Assembly (NCBI GenBank): GCA_900542195.1
Contig: UQNA01000012.1
Location: forward strand, 1-50,138
Length of the DNA stretch: 50,138 bases
Reading direction: 5' to 3'
Source: an uncultured Sutterella sp.
Lineage (GTDB): Bacteria > Pseudomonadota > Gammaproteobacteria > Burkholderiales > Burkholderiaceae_F
The position numbers and the translations under genes are program-made. How positions within the stretch are numbered: the stretch's first letter is position 1; every line of letters begins with the position of its first letter. Below the pieces are notes generated by a model. The model searched no databases, was not told the origin of the DNA, and saw only the letters and a list, made by a program, of their open reading frames with translations. Positions 42,902 to 50,138 of the stretch are shown here, one piece after another.

Positions 42902-43222
42902 TTATGCTGTTGCGCCAACTGTGGAGCCGTCACTCTTGAAGACGCGGACTTTCTTGCCGTCAACTACGTTGAAACCAACTCTGTCGCCCTTGCCAGTCTT
43001 TGGATTGACAAGCATGACGTTGGAAGCGTCGATTGGGAGTGTCTTGTCCATAATACCGCCAGCCTGACCAAGCATAGGATTCGGCTTAACGTGCTTTTTA
43101 ACAATGTTGATGCCTTCTACGGTAACTTTACCGTCGTGATGCACCTGAGTCACTGTACCTTTTTTACCTTTATCGCGGCCGGTGATAACGATAACTTCAT
43201 CACCTTTACGAATACGTTGCAT
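42902..43222 (-). CDS. rplX: 50S ribosomal protein L24
   Basis: 106 residues with the KOW motif MQRIRKGDEVIVITGRDKGKKG. Early 50S assembly protein. Confidence 0.96.
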   Translation of the reverse strand: MQRIRKGDEVIVITGRDKGKKGTVTQVHHDGKVTVEGINIVKKHVKPNPMLGQAGGIMDKTLPIDASNVMLVNPKTGKGDRVGFNVVDGKKVRVFKSDGSTVGATA

Positions 43223-43232
43223 TCTGTTCTCC

Positions 43233-43601
43233 TTAAAGAACTTCAGGAGCCAATGAAACGATCTTCATGAAGCGCTCAGTACGCAATTCGCGTGTAACTG
43301 GCCCGAAGATACGAGTTCCGATCGGTTCGAGTTTGTTGTTAAGCAGGACAGCTGCGTTACCGTCGAAAGAAATGGAAGAACCATCTTGGCGGCGTACGCC
43401 TTTGGCAGTTCTAACCACGACAGCACTGTAGACTTCGCCCTTCTTTACACGCCCACGGGGAGCGGCTTCTTTGACGGTCACTTTGATAATGTCGCCAATG
43501 TTTGCATAACGGCGCTTAGAGCCGCCCAACACTTTAATACACTGTACTGAACGTGCGCCGGTGTTGTCGGCTACGCTCAAATTAGATTGCATCTGAATCA
43601 T
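43233..43601 (-). CDS. rplN: 50S ribosomal protein L14
   Basis: 122 residues, MIQMQSNLSVADNTGARSVQCIKVLGG at the start and GTRIFGPVTRELR near the end. First gene of the spc segment; the 235-bp gap before it carries a promoter. Confidence 0.97.
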   Translation of the reverse strand: MIQMQSNLSVADNTGARSVQCIKVLGGSKRRYANIGDIIKVTVKEAAPRGRVKKGEVYSAVVVRTAKGVRRQDGSSISFDGNAAVLLNNKLEPIGTRIFGPVTRELRTERFMKIVSLAPEVL

Positions 43602-43783
43602 GTTTTTAATATTCCCAACTTATTCCAAGTTCGACAAAATGTCCTCGGATAGTATTGGTCCCGTCCGGGAGAAGAGTCCTCATCACAATTTCGCGAAGCC
43701 TTCAAAAAAGGGTTGAAGGAGCTCCATTGATCTGATTCCCCAGTAAAGACCTATAGGTTTGCCTATAAATCAAAAGAGCCGCA

Positions 43784-43812
43784 ATTATATCTAATCAAAG
43801 ATATAGTTGCAA
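43784..43812 (-). promoter_or_regulatory. Sigma70 promoter of the spc segment
   Basis: On the minus strand TTGCAA (43807-43812) and TATAAT (43784-43789) are exactly 17 bp apart. Transcription would start near 43777, giving a leader of about 175 bases before rplN. The promoter sits inside a long imperfect inverted repeat (43768-43824). Confidence 0.7.
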
Positions 43813-43836
43813 GCTCTTCTGATTTTTTGTTACAAC

Positions 43837-44097
43837 TTAGATGATTACAGCTCTTTCGATAATCTTAGAAACTTTCCAGGATTTCGTACGAGAAATCGGG
43901 GTTGTTTCTGCGATTTCAACGATATCGCCTTCTCTCACATCGTTGTTTTCATCATGAACATGATACTTCTTGCTCTTGATGACAATTTTTCCGATCGGAT
44001 GCTTGACTTTGCGTTCTACCAAAACAGTGACGGTTTTGTCCATCTTTGTGCTGGTAGCTTTACCGATCAATGTGCGTTGAAGTTTTGTTTCGCTCAT
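43837..44097 (-). CDS. rpsQ: 30S ribosomal protein S17
   Basis: 86 residues, RTLIGKATSTKMDKTVTVLVERKVKHPIGK. Overlaps the rpmC stop by 4 bp. Confidence 0.96.
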   Translation of the reverse strand: MSETKLQRTLIGKATSTKMDKTVTVLVERKVKHPIGKIVIKSKKYHVHDENNDVREGDIVEIAETTPISRTKSWKVSKIIERAVII

Positions 44098-44294
44098 TTG
44101 GAAGCTGCCTTTTGAGTCATGATGGTGCGGACACGAGCAATTTCACGACGAGTCTTTCTAATAAGACTTGTATTCTGAAGCTGCTGGTGGGACTTTTGGA
44201 TGCGAAGATTGAACTGAGCCTTCAAAAGCTCTTGAAGTTCTTTCTTGAGGCCGTCCATGTCCATAGCGCGTAAGTCTTTATCTTTAGCCTTCAT
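44094..44294 (-). CDS. rpmC: 50S ribosomal protein L29
   Basis: 66 residues, helical hairpin; DGLKKELQELLKAQFNLRIQKSHQQLQN is the family core. Located at the peptide exit, where SRP and trigger factor dock. Confidence 0.96.
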   Translation of the reverse strand: MKAKDKDLRAMDMDGLKKELQELLKAQFNLRIQKSHQQLQNTSLIRKTRREIARVRTIMTQKAASK

Positions 44295-44305
44295 TTACTA
44301 TCTCC

Positions 44306-44722
44306 TTACTGGCCGATTTGGCGTGTAACGAAAATAGACTTCAAAGGCAACTTAGCAGCTGCTAAGCGGAAAGCTTCTCTAGCCAACTCTTCATCAACAC
44401 CGTCTAATTCATAAATAACACGGCCCGGTTGTACCAAGGCTACCCAGTATTCCGGATTACCTTTACCGTTACCCATACGGACTTCAGCAGGTTTGCTGGA
44501 GATTGGTTTGTCCGGGAACACGCGGATCCAAACGCGACCGCCACGTTTAATGTGACGAGTAATAGCACGACGTGCTGCTTCAATCTGACGGGCTGTCAGA
44601 CGACCGCGTTCTGTAACTTTCAAACCGAAAGAACCGAAGGAGACTTTTGCGCCTCTCTGAGCCAAACCGTAGTTACGGCCCTTCTGGTCTTTACGGTACT
44701 TTGTTCTATTTGGTTGAAGCAT
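44306..44722 (-). CDS. rplP: 50S ribosomal protein L16
   Basis: 138 residues, MLQPNRTKYRKDQKGRNYGLAQRG and GRVWIRVFPDKPISSKPAEVRMGNGKGNPEYWVA, both diagnostic. Stop is 2 bp from the rpsC stop-side neighbour. Confidence 0.97.
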   Translation of the reverse strand: MLQPNRTKYRKDQKGRNYGLAQRGAKVSFGSFGLKVTERGRLTARQIEAARRAITRHIKRGGRVWIRVFPDKPISSKPAEVRMGNGKGNPEYWVALVQPGRVIYELDGVDEELAREAFRLAAAKLPLKSIFVTRQIGQ

Positions 44723-44724
44723 CG

Positions 44725-45528
44725 TTATTCACCTTCTTTAGCTGGAGCTTCGGCTGCAGCAGCAGGTTTCTGCTGACGCTGTCTGCCTTCGCTCTTTGCG
44801 CCTTCGGCGTTTTTACGGGAACGACGGCCAGCTGGTTTGGCTGGACGGCGGTTGCGACGGTCTTCACGTTCCGGAGCCGGTGCTTCTTGAACTGCATCAC
44901 GGCCAAGGTTATCGCCTTTGTAGACCCAAACCTTAACGCCGATAATACCGTAAGTAGTATTGGCCTCGGAGAAACCGTAGTCAATGTCAGCCTTCAAAGT
45001 ATGAAGAGGAACACGACCTTCGCGGTACCATTCTGTACGGGCGATTTCAGCACCGTTCAAACGGCCGGAGGACATGATCTTGATACCTTGTGCGCCGAGA
45101 CGCATTGCATTCTGCATTGCGCGCTTCATTGCACGGCGGAACATGACACGCTTTTCTAACTGCTGAGTAATACCGTCAGCAATCAACTGTGCATCCAAAT
45201 CCGGGCGGCGGATTTCTTCGATGTTGATATGGACTGGAACGCCCATAATCTTCTGGATGGCAGACTTCAAAACTTCGATTTCTTCACCCTTCTTGCCGAT
45301 TACCATACCTGGACGAGCAGAGTAGATAGTAATCTTGGCATTCTTAGCCGGACGTTCGATAAGGATGCGACCGACAAAGGCGGTTTTGAGCTTTTCGCCC
45401 AAGTATTCACGAACCTTCAAGTCTTCTGCTAAAGTGCGGGAAAAATCGCGGCCAGTAGCATACCAACGAGAGGTCCAGTCGTGTGTTACAGGAAGGCGGA
45501 AGCCTGTTGGATTAATTTTCTGTCCCAT
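44725..45528 (-). CDS. rpsC: 30S ribosomal protein S3, with long basic tail
   Basis: 267 residues against about 233 in E. coli. The KH domain (GMVIGKKGEEIEVLKSAI) and the core to VWVYKGDNLG are normal; the extra ~35 residues form an Arg/Ala/Glu-rich tail (DRRNRRPAKPAGRRSRKN...), probably disordered. Helicase activity at the mRNA entry site. Confidence 0.97.
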   Translation of the reverse strand: MGQKINPTGFRLPVTHDWTSRWYATGRDFSRTLAEDLKVREYLGEKLKTAFVGRILIERPAKNAKITIYSARPGMVIGKKGEEIEVLKSAIQKIMGVPVHINIEEIRRPDLDAQLIADGITQQLEKRVMFRRAMKRAMQNAMRLGAQGIKIMSSGRLNGAEIARTEWYREGRVPLHTLKADIDYGFSEANTTYGIIGVKVWVYKGDNLGRDAVQEAPAPEREDRRNRRPAKPAGRRSRKNAEGAKSEGRQRQQKPAAAAEAPAKEGE

Positions 45529-45538
45529 ACGTCACCTG

Positions 45539-45883
45539 TTATTTCTTGACCGGAGTATCGCCAACTGTCACATAGATGTGGCAAGTCTGCTTACCGATAC
45601 GTGCACCGCGGCCTTTAGCTCTAGCAGAGAAACGACGCAGAGTAGCGGCCTTTTCAACATAGATAGAAGTAACACGGAGCTCATCGATGTCAGCACCGAA
45701 GTTATGTTCTGCGTTAGCAATAGCAGATTCCAATGCTTTACCGACAATACCGGCGGCCTTCTTCTGTGTGAAAGAAAGAATATTTAAAGCCTTGTCAACG
45801 GGTTTGCCGCGGACAAGATCAGCAACCAAACGGCCCTTTTGTGCCGAGAGGCGAACTCCACGTACAATTGCTGTGGTTTCCAT
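45539..45883 (-). CDS. rplV: 50S ribosomal protein L22
   Basis: 114 residues; LSAQKGRLVADLVRGKPVDKALNIL and RRFSARAKGRGARIGKQTCHIYVTV are diagnostic. Lines the exit tunnel. Confidence 0.97.
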   Translation of the reverse strand: METTAIVRGVRLSAQKGRLVADLVRGKPVDKALNILSFTQKKAAGIVGKALESAIANAEHNFGADIDELRVTSIYVEKAATLRRFSARAKGRGARIGKQTCHIYVTVGDTPVKK

Positions 45884-45888
45884 TTACA

Positions 45889-46173
45889 TTACCTCTTAGC
45901 TGCAACAGCCTTCTTATCGGCTGCGTGGCCCTTGAAAGTACGGGTAAGAGCAAACTCACCCAACTTATGGCCAACCATATTTTCGTTAATAAATACCGGC
46001 ACGTGCTGACGACCATTGTGGACAGCAATTGTTAAGCCGATGAATTCTGGGAGAATTGTCGAACGACGTGACCAGGTCTTAATAGGACGTTTGTCACGGC
46101 TAGCTTGAGCAGCTTCGACCTTTCTCAGTAAGGACCCGTCAACGAACGGTCCCTTCTTAAGTGAACGAGACAT
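45889..46173 (-). CDS. rpsS: 30S ribosomal protein S19
   Basis: 94 residues, MSRSLKKGPFVDGSLLRKVE and TWSRRSTILPEFIGLTIAVHNGRQHVPVFI. Confidence 0.97.
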   Translation of the reverse strand: MSRSLKKGPFVDGSLLRKVEAAQASRDKRPIKTWSRRSTILPEFIGLTIAVHNGRQHVPVFINENMVGHKLGEFALTRTFKGHAADKKAVAAKR

Positions 46174-46183
46174 TCAGGCCCCC

Positions 46184-47011
46184 TTACTTACGATAACGAC
46201 GGGACACAATCATGTTGTCCGTACGTTTGTTATTACGAGTACGATAACCCTTGGTGAGCTGGCCCCAAGGAGTTACAGGTGCGCGACCTGTACCTGTACG
46301 ACCTTCACCACCACCATGCGGGTGATCAACCGGGTTCATTACAACACCGCGGACTGTCGGACGAACACCGCGCCAACGCTTAGCACCGGCTTTACCGAGC
46401 TCACGGAGGCTGTTTTCTTCGTTGCCAACTGTACCGACTGTTGCACGGCATTCAATCAAAATGCGGCGAACTTCACCGGAACGAAGACGAATCTGAGCGT
46501 ATGCACCTTCGCGAGCCAATAACTGAGCGAATGCACCGGCGCTTCTAACCATCTGAGCACCTTTGCCCGGCTTCATTTCGATGTTGTGGATTGTTGTACC
46601 AACCGGAATGTTACGTAAAGGAAGTGCGTTACCTGCTTTGATAGGAGCTTCCTGTCCGCTCATGATTTCATCGCCGGCTTTCAAGCCCTTAGGAGCGATG
46701 ATGTATCTTCTTTCGCCGTCTTTGTAGAGGACGAGAGCGATATTTGCAGAGCGGTTTGGATCGTATTCAATGCGTTCAACGATAGCTGGAATACCATCTT
46801 TATCACGCTTGAAGTCGATAATTCTATAGGCCTTCTTATGACCGCCGCCTTGATGACGGACAGTGATGCGGCCGAAATTGTTTCTACCGGATCCACGGTT
46901 TTTCTTTTCAACCAATGGAGCGTACGGTTTGCCTTTGTGCAAGTCCGGGTTCACGACTTTAACTGCGTGACGACGACCTGCGGATGTTGGTTTGAGTTTG
47001 ACCAGAGCCAT
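46184..47011 (-). CDS. rplB: 50S ribosomal protein L2
   Basis: 275 residues with VRGVVMNPVDHPHGGGEGRTGTGR near the C-terminus, near the peptidyl transferase centre. Its ATG overlaps the rplW stop (TAATG). Confidence 0.98.
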   Translation of the reverse strand: MALVKLKPTSAGRRHAVKVVNPDLHKGKPYAPLVEKKNRGSGRNNFGRITVRHQGGGHKKAYRIIDFKRDKDGIPAIVERIEYDPNRSANIALVLYKDGERRYIIAPKGLKAGDEIMSGQEAPIKAGNALPLRNIPVGTTIHNIEMKPGKGAQMVRSAGAFAQLLAREGAYAQIRLRSGEVRRILIECRATVGTVGNEENSLRELGKAGAKRWRGVRPTVRGVVMNPVDHPHGGGEGRTGTGRAPVTPWGQLTKGYRTRNNKRTDNMIVSRRYRK

Positions 47012-47316
47012 TACTTCACCTCTTGTGCGAAGTTAATTTCCTGACCTTCGGCCAAGCAAACATAGGCTTTGCGAACATCGTTGCGCTTGCCTTCGAAACG
47101 TCCGAAGCGTTTCTGCTTACCTTTTTCGTTCAGGATGTTAACACTCTTGACATTTACTTTGAAAAGTAATTCAACAGCTGCTTTGACATCTTCCTTTGTT
47201 GCTTCGGGAACAACCTGGAAGGCATATTGATTATTCTTTTCGCCAATCATCGTGCTCTTTTCAGAGACGATGGAGCCGAGGATAACCTTGTAAAGAAAAT
47301 CTTTGCTCATCCCCAC
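47011..47316 (-). CDS. rplW: 50S ribosomal protein L23
   Basis: 101 residues; VSEKSTMIGEKNNQYAFQV and VKSVNILNEKGKQKRFGR. Start lies 10 bp inside rplD, so the two are coupled. Confidence 0.96.
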   Translation of the reverse strand: MGMSKDFLYKVILGSIVSEKSTMIGEKNNQYAFQVVPEATKEDVKAAVELLFKVNVKSVNILNEKGKQKRFGRFEGKRNDVRKAYVCLAEGQEINFAQEVK

Positions 47317-47927
47317 ATCTCCTCAAGAGTTGCAACAGCATCCTTAGTAACGATAACCTTCTTAAAGAAGATCAGTGACAGCGGATCGGCATAGCGCGGT
47401 TCGACAACCCAAATATTCTTAAGGTTGCGGCTGGCTAAATCTAAGTTAGAGCTGATTTCCTTAGTGATGATCAATGCGTTATCAACACCCATAGCTTTTA
47501 ACTTGTTAGCGAAGTTCTTAGTCTTTGGTGTATCTACATCCATGCTGTCTACAACAACCAAACGGCCTTCTTCAGCAAGTCTGGAGAAAATGCAGGCCAT
47601 AGCGCCGCGAACCATTTTCTTGTTGATCTTCTGAGAGAAGTTTTCGTCAGGTGTATTCGGGAAAGCTCTGCCGCCTCCACGCCAAACCGGAGAAGAAGAC
47701 ATACCAGCACGGGCACGGCCTGTACCTTTCTGGCGCCATGGTTTGCGTGTAGAGTGGTGTACTGCTTCACGATTCAATTGAGCACGTGTGCCAAGACGAG
47801 CATTTGCCTGATAGGCAACTACAACCTGGTGTACGAGTGCTTCGTTATATAAACGGGCAAACAAGGCATCGCTAGCCGCAAAGGTTGCGGTCTGCTGGCC
47901 CTGATCGTTCAATACTGTCAGTTCCAT
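47307..47927 (-). CDS. rplD: 50S ribosomal protein L4
   Basis: 206 residues; the loop HSTRKPWRQKGTGRARAG and SSPVWRGGGRAFP are diagnostic. In E. coli L4 represses the S10 operon; whether the short leader here allows this is unknown. Confidence 0.97.
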   Translation of the reverse strand: MELTVLNDQGQQTATFAASDALFARLYNEALVHQVVVAYQANARLGTRAQLNREAVHHSTRKPWRQKGTGRARAGMSSSPVWRGGGRAFPNTPDENFSQKINKKMVRGAMACIFSRLAEEGRLVVVDSMDVDTPKTKNFANKLKAMGVDNALIITKEISSNLDLASRNLKNIWVVEPRYADPLSLIFFKKVIVTKDAVATLEEMWG

Positions 47928-47938
47928 TAATCGCTCCT

Positions 47939-48589
47939 TTAAGCTTTAGCCTTGATGGCTGGACGAATAATGATTTCGCCGTTAGAAGCGCCCGGAACGG
48001 CGCCGCGAACTAAGATCAACTGACGTTCAGGATCTACGCGGGCGATAATCAAATTCTGAGTTGTGCGTTGGACATCACCTAAGTGACCTGCCATACGCTT
48101 ACCTGGGAAAACGCGGCCCGGATCTTGGCGGTTACCAATAGAACCAGGAGCATTTGTAGACACGGAGTTACCGTGGCTGGCACGGTTTGAAGAGAAATGA
48201 TGACGTTTGATAGCGCCAGCAAAACCCTTACCGATTGTTGTACCAGTTACGTCAACTTTCTGACCGACTGTGAACATATCGATAGGAAGAGTTTGGCCAA
48301 CTTTCATTTCGCCAATCTTGTCATCTTCAACATGGAATTCTTTGAGCATGGAACCTGCTTCAACGCCAGCTTTTGCAAACTGACCCTTGAGAGGTTTGCT
48401 CACGCGTGATGGTTTCTTAGAACCAAAAGCGACTTGAACAGCGTTATAGCCATCAGTCTCAACCGTCTTAATCTGGGTGATACGGTTGTTGGACACGTCG
48501 AGCACTGTTACTGGGACGGAAACACCTTCCTCAGTAAAGATGCGCGTCATGCCAATCTTACGACCGACTAAGCCGAGCTTCTCACTCAT
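47939..48589 (-). CDS. rplC: 50S ribosomal protein L3
   Basis: 216 residues from ATG 48589 (MSEKLGLVGRKIGMTRIF), preceded by GGAG; the frame is open further upstream but that part is not L3. GKGFAGAIKRHHFSSNRASHGNS and RVFPGKRMAGHLG are diagnostic. First ribosomal gene of the cluster here: rpsJ, normally immediately upstream, is absent. Confidence 0.96.
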   Translation of the reverse strand: MSEKLGLVGRKIGMTRIFTEEGVSVPVTVLDVSNNRITQIKTVETDGYNAVQVAFGSKKPSRVSKPLKGQFAKAGVEAGSMLKEFHVEDDKIGEMKVGQTLPIDMFTVGQKVDVTGTTIGKGFAGAIKRHHFSSNRASHGNSVSTNAPGSIGNRQDPGRVFPGKRMAGHLGDVQRTTQNLIIARVDPERQLILVRGAVPGASNGEIIIRPAIKAKA

Positions 48590-48895
48590 TGTTATCTCCA
48601 CCCTGGTTACGATTGACCAGGACATACATTGAAAAAATAATCGCCAAAAGGTTGAGGCGATCACGAAAGTGGCGATCATATTCTTTTTTTTCTTTATTTG
48701 CAAATAGCTACATTGATTTATTAATAATTTGTCACAACCCTTTTTAATTTTCTATTGCAAAAACCAAGAAAATAGGCTAGCCGTCGAACTTTGCGAAGAT
48801 ATCCTTTGGAAACATTTTGAATTTTGGCTTCCTTTTTCAGTCCATTCCGGTTTTTTATAATTTCGAAAGAATTCGCCAAAAATTATCAATTCACG
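48590..48895 (-). promoter_or_regulatory. Divergent rplC/apbE control region with S10-cluster promoter
   Basis: On the minus strand TTGCAA (48698-48703) and TATGAT (48675-48680) are 17 bp apart, the same -35 box and spacing as the spc promoter. Transcription would start near 48668. Close downstream, ATCGCC/GGCGAT (6-bp stem, 48640-48645/48656-48661) is followed by TATTTTTT, and CCTGGT/ACCAGG forms another hairpin at 48602-48621. No gene, and no trace of rpsJ, is seen. Confidence 0.6.
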
Positions 48896-49939
48896 ATGAA
48901 AAAACTCCTTCTTCTATCTTTAATTCTCATTGCTAACAGCCCTTTTGCTGCTTCTTCCGAATCGGAACAAAAGGTTTATCCCAATACGACCTGGGCAATC
49001 GGTACCATCGTCACTTCCCAGGTCAAAGCAGACTCCGAAGAAAAAGCTAACTTTTGCCATAAGATAGTTAATGATGAAACCAGAAGACTGGAATACCTAT
49101 TATCAGCTTACGATCCGGATAGTGATATTTCTAAATTAGGCAAAAATGCCGGTTCATGGGTAGAAGTTTCTAAAGAGACAGCTGAAGTGCTCAGACTTTC
49201 CAATAAGATTTCATCCGAAACTCATGGGACCTATGATCCAACCGTCGGAGCGTTAGTGAAATTGTGGAGCGTAGATCAGGACACGCATAGGATCCCGGGT
49301 AATGAAGAAATCAAAAATGCTTTGAAAAATGTCGGCTATTCTTCCATAGAGGTAAAAACAGAAGACGGCAAAAATTTTGCCAAAATTGGCCCTAATCAAG
49401 AGATAACCCTCGGAGCAATCGGGAAAGGTTATATCGCCGATAAAGTTATGGAAGTTCTTTTAAAGAACGGCTGCTCGGATTCTTTGCTTAGTTTCGGTGG
49501 AAACATTATTGGCAGCGGAACTAACGGGGAAAATCAACCATGGAGGGTCGGTCTCCAGACCCCTGCTAAAGATCGAGGATATTATTTTGCCATCCTTCCG
49601 GTGGATAATGCTTCCATAGTCACCTCCGGCGACTACGAAAAATTCTTTGTTCAAGACGGCGTCAAATACCACCATCTTTTAAATCCTTTAACTGGCAAGC
49701 CTGTTCGCGCAACTCTCTCTTCTGTCACTATTTACCACAAGAACTCTGCCACTGCGGATGCGTTATGCACAGCCCTTTTTGTTATGGGCTGGGACGAGGC
49801 TATCAACTATTTAAAAGAGCACCCTGATTTGATGGCAGTTTTAATGGATGAAGACCATCTTAAAGTTGCCTACACAAAAAATTTAGAAGGTAAGCTCCGC
49901 ATCGTTGACGACTATCTTAAAGCCAGCATAATTCAATAG
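48896..49939 (+). CDS. apbE: Exported FAD:protein FMN transferase (ApbE)
   Basis: About 347 residues from ATG 48896, which begins a signal peptide (MKKLLLLSLILIANSPFAASS); an upstream in-frame ATG at 48824 would bury it. ApbE covalently attaches FMN to threonine residues of periplasmic or membrane flavoproteins using FAD and Mg2+. Landmarks are GTYDPTVGALVKLW, LGAIGKGYIADKV, LLSFGGNI, KYHHLLNPLTGKPV and SATADALCTALFVMG. No lipobox cysteine is seen. It is divergent from rplC and no flavoprotein client is encoded in the window, so it probably serves flavinylated reductases elsewhere in the genome. Confidence 0.92.
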   Translation: MKKLLLLSLILIANSPFAASSESEQKVYPNTTWAIGTIVTSQVKADSEEKANFCHKIVNDETRRLEYLLSAYDPDSDISKLGKNAGSWVEVSKETAEVLRLSNKISSETHGTYDPTVGALVKLWSVDQDTHRIPGNEEIKNALKNVGYSSIEVKTEDGKNFAKIGPNQEITLGAIGKGYIADKVMEVLLKNGCSDSLLSFGGNIIGSGTNGENQPWRVGLQTPAKDRGYYFAILPVDNASIVTSGDYEKFFVQDGVKYHHLLNPLTGKPVRATLSSVTIYHKNSATADALCTALFVMGWDEAINYLKEHPDLMAVLMDEDHLKVAYTKNLEGKLRIVDDYLKASIIQ

Positions 49940-50011
49940 CAGTAATGGACTACCGCAGACTGCTCTTTGGAACCCGGAGCAAAGTCAAGGAGAAAAGTCA
50001 GTAAATTCCCT

Positions 50012-50036
50012 AATCTTGTAAAGCAAGATTCAAAAT
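50012..50036 (+). terminator. Terminator downstream of apbE
   Basis: AATCTTG (50012-50018) pairs with CAAGATT (50024-50030), followed after CAAAA by a T-run into TATTTTTTAA. It lies about 70 bp after the apbE stop. Nothing else is recognisable from 50050 to the end. Confidence 0.7.
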
Positions 50037-50138
50037 TTTTTATTTTTTAATTCCGTGTGAAGTTGGTTGAAATTCAGATCCAATCAATCTAACTCAATAC
50101 ATGGAAGTGGCCAATCTACCAATCTTTTCAGGCTGTTT

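Noticed and set aside
48640..48677. An S10 leader attenuator made of alternating GATCGCC hairpins
   Set aside because: With the likely start of transcription at about 48668 the first hairpin would not be fully transcribed and the terminator-like stem would be too close to the start.
1..50138. CRISPR array, tRNA or rRNA genes
   Set aside because: No regularly spaced direct repeats, and no tRNA or rRNA landmarks were recognised by eye on either strand.

Overview
The window looks like two pieces of DNA from different bacteria joined together. Bases 1 to about 2,710-2,730 carry an aspartate ammonia-lyase and most of a formate-tetrahydrofolate ligase of the kind found in gut Firmicutes (Lachnospiraceae-like). 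Everything to the right reads as a Gram-negative betaproteobacterium of Sutterellaceae type (Sutterella/Parasutterella/Turicimonas-like): a betaproteobacterial rpoA and S10-spc-alpha ribosomal cluster, Tat-dependent respiratory molybdoenzymes, and a sigma54-controlled rtc operon. The two pieces meet inside one continuous reading frame, where the RtcB motif ATPAGEG and the formate-THF ligase motif TPAGEGKT share a short stretch of DNA. I read this as an assembly chimera, not a real fusion gene. The genus assignment is inference.

Layout. 1-2.7 kb: foreign aspA and fhs, convergent. 2.7-6.6 kb: RNA-repair locus, rtcA-rtcB on the minus strand (rtcB cut by the junction) and divergent rtcR, with a textbook -24/-12 promoter before rtcA. 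6.7-8.6 kb: a GNAT acetyltransferase and an exported C45-family hydrolase/acyltransferase. 8.6-9.6 kb: broken coding sequence, strong inverted repeats and a transposase fragment. 9.7-14.8 kb: an AT-richer four-gene operon encoding an SF1 RecD/Pif1-type helicase, a TPR protein with OB and cold-shock-like domains, a DarT-like DNA ADP-ribosyltransferase and its NADAR-family partner. This is the best candidate in the window for an undescribed defence or conflict system.

15.1-25.6 kb: a seven-gene minus-strand respiratory operon (molybdopterin catalytic subunit, four-cluster Fe-S subunit, DmsC-like anchor, TorD chaperone, NapG-like ferredoxin, a NapH-GltD fusion, a multi-cluster ferredoxin) with a divergent LysR regulator. 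25.6-32.9 kb: a second molybdoenzyme locus (Crp-like regulator, catalytic subunit with a shifted cysteine motif, Fe-S subunit, TorD-like chaperone) followed by an exported argininosuccinate-lyase-like protein and a periplasmic coiled-coil protein. This arrangement suggests periplasmic processing of an organic electron acceptor. 33.0-34.6 kb: an exported alpha/beta hydrolase and the heat-shock RNA-binding protein Hsp15.

34.6-48.6 kb: the ribosomal protein superoperon from rplC to rplQ, with secY and rpoA, all on the minus strand. rpsJ is absent from its usual place before rplC, and infA is absent between secY and rpmJ. 48.9-49.9 kb: a divergent exported ApbE flavin transferase, which fits a lifestyle of periplasmic respiration. 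I saw no rRNA, tRNA or CRISPR array.
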